In this document: in pieces, positions 55,201 to 64,000 of the stretch | Numbering within the stretch: position 1 is the stretch's first letter | Layout: every line of letters starts with the position of its first letter | From: Brachynemurus nebulosus | Lineage: Eukaryota; Arthropoda; Insecta; Neuroptera; Myrmeleontidae | Direction: 5' to 3' | DNA: 64,000 nucleotides | Assembly: GCA_035578155.1 (NCBI GenBank) | Contig: JAPWDM010000005.1 | Coordinates: 1,488,001 to 1,552,000, forward strand | The notes under the pieces: generated by a model | What the model was told of the DNA's origin: nothing | The model's database searches: none | What the model saw: only the letters and a program-made list of their open reading frames with translations | Made by a program: the position numbers and the translations under genes

Positions 55201-58200
55201 TTCATTTACAAAACGAACATTAATTTGGTTAATTGATGGATAGTTTGTATTTTAAAATATAGATGTCACACTTAAAATTTGGATTGTTCATTTACTTAAT
55301 TAAAATATCCAATATTTCGATATTGTTTGTAGTAAAAACGTAATTACTCAAAAATACGACATAAAATAATGGAAATTTGAGTATGACTGGTAGTTTAGAA
55401 TTACAAACTAACTTTTAAAACATGTTGTAGACGTTTGGTAATATTTTTTTTTAGGGTTTCTCGTTCAATATCTCAATTTTCTTTTGTCCAGATGAATATG
55501 TTAGGAATGAAATACGATTACTTAAGTTGTCTATAGAAGTAGTTGTTACGGAGTAACTAGAGTAACGGATACATATGGTTCGCTGTAACACCTCTAATTA
55601 TTGTCCATTTACACATCAATTTATATGTAGTGAGAACTAAAAGGCTGTGTATAAAAGTTTCATTTTCATCAAATTTATCATTACTTAGATTTTAAAAACG
55701 TTTTATGTAATGGCTTTTTTATAACTGAAAAATTACTTTAAATTCGATGTAAATTTGCTTATACAAACAAAATCAAATCATTTATTTATTATGCAAATTT
55801 ATAAAAGATCCCCATAGTGCCAAATTTAAATGTGGATCTACTATACATAAATACATAATGGTGACAAAGCATTAAACCTCTTAAAGTGGATGACGGTACG
55901 TAAAATTTGAAGAAACGTATATTATATTATATAAATATAGTTTCTCTCAACAATTACGTGCAATTTACAAACTTCCCGCGTCATTCAAACTGTGTAGATG
56001 TCGTTAGTTTCGAAAGTTGGTAAATTAGCACGTATGCGCTTATAGTTTCTTCTCGTATACAATTTTATTTCATCTTCATATCTCAAATTTGCACATCAAG
56101 TAGTAATATAGTGACTAATTAATTAAACAAACAAAAAAAATACTTTTTACACATTTTTGCATGCCATTAATTATCTTTATTATTAATTATAATCGTTGAA
56201 TTGAATGATATGCTGAAATTTAAATACATATATTGATTGAATGAGTCTTTTTGCATTTAAAACAAAATAATTATGATTACGACATTGCGATTATGTTTTG
56301 AGATAATTATTATAATTATAGGTTATATTAATTAATTATGAATATACAAATTGTCAATTCTGTCAATGAAACAACATTTTTCTATAATAACACACAGGGT
56401 ACGGGGCGATTTCAAATAGAACAAATCATTTCAATTTAAAAAGTTTTTAAATATTTTTAAAAATTTTAAAATATTTGTTTTTTACAATTTTTTTTTTTTT
56501 GTGTTTGTAATTAACGAAAAGGTAATATAAAACTCTTGATTATTCGTATAAATATAAAAATTACAAAAAGTAGTTGATTCCGTGATATATTTTTATCTCA
56601 TTAAAAGTAGGCAAGTTGAATTTGATAAAAAAACGTAAATTAATATTAATTTTAATAAAATACATATCATTTATAATTAATTTTTTTATTTAAAAGACAT
56701 TATTAAATTTTATTACATCAAACAAGTTCAAATGGATTATGGGTATTATCAACACTAAACATATGATGAGAGTTGTCATAGCGCATTCATTTAAAAAAGA
56801 GATACCTGTTTTTAAAAGTGAGATAATTTATTCAAATAAATTTTTTTCTGAAGCATTTTTTTTTAATTTTATCAGTTCACTTCTTTTATATATTTGGGTG
56901 CTATCAACTACTTTTCAAAAATAAACGAAAAAATCTTCACTTTATAGAAAATTTTTAACAAAAATCACGTTTAAAATGATTACAATAAAATTAAATTTTT
57001 AATAGTACCTATTTCGTATTCGCTTAATCACTCAAAACGTTAGCTAAAAATCAGTACAACATAATTTTCTTATATCCACTGTTTGAAAGATAATGCGAAG
57101 TTTTTTTCCAAGAAATTAATAAAAAAATAAATATTTAAAATTTATCAATAAATAATTAGTACAAAATAATTGTAGTACAAATTAAAAAACGATAATCGAG
57201 AGTTACGTGTAAAAAATGTCTATGTTCCGAGACAGCACAATAATTACAAAACTAGTTTGTATTTTAAAAATAGCACGAATTTGCTTTAAATTGCTAATAA
57301 AAAAAATTAACTCACCTATAGAATTTAAAAAAAAAGTAAATTGTAAAATTCAAATATTTTGAACATATCTTCTTAAAGTGAAATGAACGAAATTTTTTTA
57401 AATAGGGGTTCAAATTCATTATGAAAATTTCGCATCATTAATTACGTAATTAATTACAAAAATTCATTTATTTTTATTCATAACTATTTAAGATGTTCAT
57501 AGCGTCTCATATTTCCTATTTCAATTTCATAAAAACTTTCTCAAAAAAAAAATTTGCTAATCCATTTGCATTTTCACGCCATTCTAGTCTATACGACAAT
57601 CTGCCAATATATTTACTTATTACAAAAAGGAAAATAATAACCACTTTATTCTGTATATTTCTTCCTATTTATCCAAATTGTTACCTTATTTGTTTTGTTT
57701 TTGTTTTTTTTAATGTTGGCAACACGTGTTTGTACATAAGGGACCATTTGATCAATTTAATTCTTAAATTAGTCTCAAAATGTTTATTTTACTATTAAAT
57801 ACAAAAATATTTAAATAATTATAATCAGTTCACTTGGCAGTCACTTGCACACAACCAGGTATAAGATATATCTGATAAGTATCTATATTTAAAACATACT
57901 AAAAACATATATAGGCAATGTTAGATACAGAGGCAGTCGCAAATGTCACATTTATTCACATTTCTACTTGACCCAGGCTTGTTAGATGTCGTCTGAATTA
58001 TCTGAAGATTACTTATATATTTAAGTCTGGGTCCAACGTTTTCGGTATCATCATTCTCCTCGAAATTTCGTACATTATGCATTTGTATTTGATTTTTTAG
58101 AAAATCGGAACCTTTTTTTTAACTTTTTTAAAATCTCGTGTCTTTCCGAATTCACGTGTCTTTTGTTTATCAGACACTTCATTTTACGCGTGCGCAGTTT

Positions 58201-58385
58201 GTGTTGCACAAACTATTATTCCGCCTTTTTAAAACGAAACCAAGATGGCAGTGTTGTATGTGTCTGTTTTTTAGCTGAGTTATAGAAATTTGAAATACTT
58301 TGACGGAAACTTTTGCTACTGTACGGCCTAAATTCGTCATTTGCGCGCTGCCAAGTAATGTGACTGTAGCTATACTTAAGAAGGA

Positions 58386-58424
58386 GTATAAAAGCGTGCC
58401 ATTTTAAATGTTATATCAAGCGAG
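58386..58424 (+). promoter_or_regulatory. TATA box followed by a possible first exon and splice donor
   Basis: GTATAAAAGCG at about 58387 is a consensus TATA box; about 30 nt downstream the sequence ATCAAGCGAG/GTGAGT gives a near-ideal 5' splice site at about 58425. This would fit a short non-coding first exon of a + strand gene lying beyond the window. No coding evidence here. Confidence 0.35.
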
Positions 58425-58987
58425 GTGAGTTTCTCTCTGTGTTTTTAGAATTATTTATATTTATTTTTGTAATATTTCAAAAAATTGGTATTAAGTTGGT
58501 CACATGGTCTTTTTTTTATCAGATAATTATTTTATAGACAAAAATAACAATTTTTTTAATAAATTGTATTAAAAAAAAATAATTATTAATTTCTTTAAAA
58601 TTTGACCACAGGGGCAGCTCTGTTTGTAAACGTTATCACAGTTGGTTACGTTCAGCAGATTTCAGCGTTCAATAAGCGATTAGTGATCAGTTGCAACAGT
58701 TTTTTTTTATACGATGACGATGACAGTTAATATTTGACAAGCAATCAGCCAATCACTGTTGATTATTTCTTTGCAGCGTACTTTAAATATGATGGAAAAC
58801 ATGGCAACAGCTGAGTAAATATGTTGCAATTCAACGAAAACAAAAGTACCATTCAGCAGAAAATCATAAACCGTTTTGTGCAACTGTTGAGTTCGGCTGA
58901 ACGTAGTCATTATTACTGGTATCCGTTTGATTACTCTAGTCAAAAATTCTTTAAATTAATTATAAGTAAAAACAAAATGGCGCGTTT

Positions 58988-59662
58988 AATAGGCCTTTTC
59001 ATCAAAAATTTTTTTTGTGCGCATGTGTCAATATCGGCCATTTTTTTCGTACTGTTTTTTGTAAACAATCATGTTAAAGTACCCATCTACAAATAATTAA
59101 AATTAAAAAATATTAAATAAGGAATATTTATTGAAAAAAAAAGTAAGAAAAAATAAAAAATAAATGTTTTTAATTGAAAATTAAACTTTTTCAATCCATT
59201 ACTATAATGTTATCTGTACGAAAAGGAGCAAAGAAACGGTGTTATTATGGAGTTTGTAAGGGTGATACATGCTATAAATCATTTAAAGTTGTACTAAAAA
59301 TTGGGTGACATTAATTTGAATAAAATTATAGATATTATTTGTTTTTATTGTTATTTTTGACATAGTAAACAAGTAGCATGGATGCCTAACCTTTCAATCA
59401 GCTCACTTTTTTTCCGTTTTTGCGGACGTCCATAACATTTCAGCCATCGTTTCAATTGTTCACAATTATGGGTGATTATGGGCTTCAACTGAATTATAAA
59501 CAAGTGAAGCACCATCGACGATTTTTTCCAATATGTCATTTGTATATTGAGATAATATTGTTTTGCTGGCTATTCCTGACCAAAACAGTACGAAACTTTT
59601 GAATTACCACTATTTTAACATGGCGGCTGCGCTTGCGCTCGTCACATGATGAAAAGGCCTAT
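58988..59662. mobile_element. Inverted-end element AATAGGCCTTTTCATCA with THAP-like and SAP-like fragments
   Basis: Ends AATAGGCCTTTTCATCA and TGATGAAAAGGCCTATT. On the + strand from 59208 a short frame reads KGAKKRCYYGVCKGDTC, like the first zinc ligands of a THAP finger, and stops. On the minus strand (59539 to 59351) a frame contains CEQLKRWLKCYGRPQKRKKS, like a SAP motif. Both are fragments. No target duplication found. THAP-bearing transposons of the P type are the nearest known analogy; assignment is uncertain. Confidence 0.55.
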
Positions 59663-60417
59663 TGTACGGTTGTTCTTTTAAAAAATTGTTATTTTTTCAA
59701 AGATTTTATAAAACCAAATGTATTTTTATTTTGTTTTACTATTAAAAACGAATTTATTTATCATTTATACTTATGTGTTATTATATTGAGAAGGAATACG
59801 TTTTAATTCCTTTAGTTGTTTACATTTATCTCTTTATAAATTGTATAATTTTTATAAAAAATAATTTTATAGGTTTGTTACAAATACGTATATTATTTTT
59901 TTTTATATATTTTGTGCGCATTGTATGAAAAAATATTTTTATATTTAATATATACTATCTCATATTGTATTATTTGTTTCTTTTATTTTTTTTTTCATGA
60001 CTGAATATTTGAAGTATTTTAAGTAATTCAATTCAATTGTGCAGTATAAAAGGGTTATTTTTTCAGAATTAAGTACAATATTCATGCGCAGTCTATGTAG
60101 GTAACGTAATCTGTAGTCTAAAAAAAAATGGTGTTAACCCTTTGACGGCAACTTTTTAAGAAGTGTTCTGTAAAAACTATAATTGTTTTGATGCAAGTGT
60201 TTTGTTTATTTCATTATTCTCTAGTCTATTTAATTTATAATAAGTAAACTGGATTATGGGTAATGTCACACAACATATGATTGGAGTTGGCATGACACTG
60301 GTGTATATTTGCCATTTGCACACATATTATATAAACGGTTATTATGTTTTCCATCAGAAATTGAAATAGTTAAAAAAATTGAAACATCTTTAAAATTTTT
60401 CGACTTGTCTATATATA

Positions 60418-61439
60418 CAGTGGAGCTTCACTAAAGATAAGAAAAATTTGGTAAACTTTAGTGAAACTTAACTTTAGTGAAGCAGATTGAGGTCCGTGGC
60501 GGTCATTTAATACATGATCAGGACTAAATAATAATTTAAGCCGTAGATGACGTACAAGAGCAAACTATTTAATAATGTGGATTCCAGTGGATTAATTGGA
60601 TTTTATACTAATGTTTAAATTTCATTAAAAATATTGCTGTTAGAAAGTTCTTCATTATAAAATATATCTGCTATAGAATTTTTTTTGTCCCTTGAACGGA
60701 CAATTGACAAGTACCGTATCTATTTTTCAATCTATATAAGCAACTAGAATTTGCTTTGGATTCACCAAATTCTCCGAATTGGTTATTAAGTACCTGGTAT
60801 TCAAGTATTTTGGTATTTATTATTTAAATTTATTTATTATATTAAGTGAATAACTGAATTGAGTAAATAGCCTTCAATCAGATCACTCGCTTTGCATCTA
60901 TCTGAAAAAAAAAATTTAAAAACCCTAGAATTCAACGTTCTAGAATTCTTTTTGCATAGAGAAATATTTTTATTAAAAAACACCATTAATTTGTTTACGT
61001 TTTTGTTTTAAGACTTTATAATTTATTTCTTTATAGTTCAGCTCATAACCGATCTTAGTTATGTCATGAAAAATATGTAACTAATATTATTTCCCTTTGT
61101 TTTTGTAATATTGTTCGATTTTTCACTTTTAATAAACATAATTAGTAACATTTATGAACTTTTAAGTTACAAACGAAGTTCAAAAATTTAACAGAGAAAA
61201 GTTGAAATTTGAATACTCTTATGACATCCAAACCAATTTCTTTAAATCATACTATATGTAATTGTTTTTTTTTTTTTTACTACACGTATAGCTTTTGTAG
61301 AATTATAATATCTTTGTCTTAAAAATGTATAACGTAATAATATTGTTTCTTTCTATTTCTATAAAATTCTCTTAACTTTAATGAGAAAAAAGTGACGTCA
61401 CTTAACAAAACTGATGTTAACTTTACTGAAGCTCTACTG
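60418..61439. mobile_element. pogo/Tigger-like element, TA target site
   Basis: Ends CAGTGGAGCTTCACTAAAG and CTTTACTGAAGCTCTACTG flanked by TA. 1,022 bp without a transposase frame. 59663-60417 and 61442-62815 contain nothing I can name. Confidence 0.82.
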
Positions 61440-62817
61440 TACTAAATTTTTCTGAGGGTGCTAGTGTCGTTTATGAGGCTTTTTTGGTTGAGTTACCATT
61501 GTCCGCTACCGTTAATACTGTTGTATTGCTTCCGTGTTTACCAAGATACGGAAGCATTGCAATCGTTTTTCGCCTAAACCAAAATTTGTAACCGCTTTTT
61601 ACATTTCTGACCTTGCTGAACAATTTTGGTTCCGTGCCGAACAATTTTGGTTCAGTTGATGAAATTAAAATGTATTATGCGAATTAGCTCGTAGTTGGTC
61701 CCCAGTGAATTTCGTCCCAATTGGCGCATGTGCAAACTTTAAATTCATTGGTTGAGATACTCACCTCCTAACAAATTTTTTTTTACAGAACATCTCAATG
61801 TCATTGTCAGTGTTCAAAAGGTTAATGATTTCGGTAAGATTTTTCTAATAACAAGATATTATTTACATGTAATATGTACTTATATAATATTTAAATGTGT
61901 TATGTAATAATGTTTGTAAACAGTTAATGGGAATCAATTGTGTATATCAAAATATGCTGCCATCTTATAATAGTTTATGAAAATGTGTCGAGAAAAAAAT
62001 AGTATATATACAAAATACGTATTTAGTATAACTTTTTAAAAATTTTTGTAGTTGAGATGAGACTAAATGAATGTGATTTAATACCCAAAAGCAAGTAAAA
62101 ACGTATTTTAAACGTACTAATACTTCAGCGATTCAGTTAATATTTTTTTGAGAATACAATTGCTGTTTTTTTATTTTTTGAAAAAAAATTTTTGTAAAAT
62201 TTGCGTATTGAATTTTGTATTGCACGTATCAGTCATATAATTTATATTTTTGTTTTTGAAATAACAGAATAAAGGAAAATTTTATGGAAGTATTTTAATA
62301 TTTAAATACTTTATATTTTCGAAAGTGGTTTGATTAGTTGATAAGATTCAAATTTGACACATACTTGTGGTGTTAGATTTCTTTCAGTATTATACTTTGT
62401 AATATGATGGGGAAGAAAAATATTGGAACAAAAAAATTATTGACTGTGCAATAAAACATGTATGAAATTCTTAAAATAGTTTTCATTTTATTATATAAAT
62501 GTTTTATGTTGATATATTAAACCGTAAAATGGGATGAATTTGTTTGATTAATGAATTTGATTTAACTTCTTAAATAATCAAGACGAGTCGTCCAGCAATA
62601 TGGCGGCTCAAATTGTTTTTATATGAACCACGATCGTGTATAAATATGAACATATTAAAAGCGACGTGTTGCTATTTGTGATAGGCTTTTTGAAATACTG
62701 TGTAAGTAATGTTCAATTTTACCGATATTGGGATTCGTAAAACTTGAGTACGCAAACTAGCGGTCAAAAAAATAACTATTGCTAGTAGGTAAGGTTTCTT
62801 ATTAAATTTTGACAATA

Positions 62818-63427
62818 GGGTACCTGACTGTATTCAAAATTTATTTCAAATATTAAATAATTTTATGTATTACTCACAAATATATTTAATTTTAGTAGTG
62901 ATAAATAAAAATATTCTTTAGTTATTTAAAAATTCTACTTTGAAAATGATAAATTTTTAACCTTCATTTAAATGAGTAAAAACGCGCCGTTACATTAAAA
63001 TGACGTCATATTTTGTAGCAAATATGATAAATATCATAGATAAGATAAGTAACATGTTACTGATGTAAATAGTTACTATAGTTTAATGTATAATTTTTAC
63101 ACCTGTGTTAAATATTATTTCGACTGGACACAATAATTGTAAATATTGTAAAACCAAAAGCCTAACATCTATTGAAAATATGTTTTTGTTAAAAATGTTG
63201 TAAAACGTTTCCTAGCGTTACAGTAGTGCGAACACATCAATATTTGCTTGCATCAAAATGTGACGTCATCTCGCATACGTCACCATGGCGAATCGTTTTT
63301 CGCGCCAATTTATTCATTTAAAATTGAACAGTTTTTTTTACGATTTTCAAAAATTTATTAAAAATTAATTAGTTAATACGTAAAAATAAAGCATTTAGAA
63401 TCATTTTTTAATTGCAGTCAAGTACCC
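62818..63427. mobile_element. GGGTACCTGACTG MITE, copy 2
   Basis: Ends GGGTACCTGACTGTATTC and TTGCAGTCAAGTACCC flanked by TA (62816-62817, 63428-63429). Nearly identical to 50943-51549. 63430-64000 shows no feature. Confidence 0.9.
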
Positions 63428-64000
63428 TATTCACAAAATTTTATGTTGTTTAGTTCACGACAGTTTAGTTTACACAATACAAACTGGCATATTTTCTTGA
63501 ATGTCATTCTAATTTTTTCATAAAAATTTACTGTTTTCAAATAAAAACGTACAATTCCAAAGTACTACCATTTTTTTAAATGTCAGTTTTTGCCTTCTTG
63601 TGACGAATGAAAAAGCCTACCTCCCGGTAGGCTAAATATTCCTCCATTCCTCCAAAAATAGACCTCCATTTGATTTCCCAATAGTTTATATTATAATTTG
63701 TAAATTTCTAGGGTGTTATTTTTTAATGTTGTCAGTACTAATTCACTACCTTTTTAACCTTATTTATAGTATTTGTCACTGGTAGCTAAAAGTTCGGCAT
63801 TTTGAAGCAAAAAATTCTTTTCATACGCTTTAATCAAAGGCGTTAAAAGTATTAAATGTAAAGACTAATATATGTTTTTCGAGTAAAATAATCATTGTTT
63901 TGGTTAGCAACACTAATTAAACCTGAAGTTAAATGAAAAATATTAAAAAATTCATTTATTATTTATTGCTTCTTAAAGCTTTATATAAAAACAATTTATT

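Overview
This window comes from an AT-rich, transposon-laden arthropod nuclear genome, most likely a winged insect. The one gene I can assemble encodes a protein with clear insect-type RhoBTB architecture. Its exons sit in long AT-rich introns with GT-AG splice sites, and the rest of the DNA is dominated by short non-autonomous DNA transposons (hAT, piggyBac/TTAA, pogo/Tigger, mariner, PIF/Harbinger), foldback palindromes and (TA)n microsatellites. I cannot fix the insect order from sequence alone.

Layout. 1-6499: upstream flank with a pogo-like MITE, a 51-bp perfect hairpin, a hAT deletion derivative and two palindromes. 6500-50781 (+): RhoBTB, nine coding exons joined by eight introns (phases 0,2,0,0,2,0,0,0), spliced CDS 2,172 nt, 723 aa. 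Intron 1 is 24.2 kb; introns 4 and 6 are 6.1 and 8.1 kb; introns 3 and 5 are only 67 and 92 nt. 50782-64000: downstream flank with no confident second gene, but with a possible membrane-tail terminal exon (53331-53433), a TATA-box/first-exon candidate (about 58388-58424), and several more DNA transposons.

The gene. RhoBTB proteins are atypical Rho GTPases fused to two BTB domains and act as Cullin-3 substrate adaptors. Here the GTPase domain (exons 1-3) carries a normal P-loop but a diverged switch II in which the Rho catalytic Gln is Asp. A proline-rich linker leads into an interrupted first BTB (exons 4-6), a second BTB (exons 7-8) and the family-specific C-terminal region (exon 9).

The most interesting structure is how transposons have built the introns. 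A 358-bp element with 8-bp target-site duplications landed exactly on the exon 7/intron 7 junction. The duplication copied the 5' splice site, so one copy stays on each side of the element. Introns 2, 7 and 8 are almost wholly transposon; removing the insertions leaves introns of roughly 70-80 nt, like introns 3 and 5. Intron 6 holds a roughly 5-kb multi-layer nest of inverted repeats with a broken mariner inside. Target-site duplications are readable for most elements, which gives base-level boundaries.
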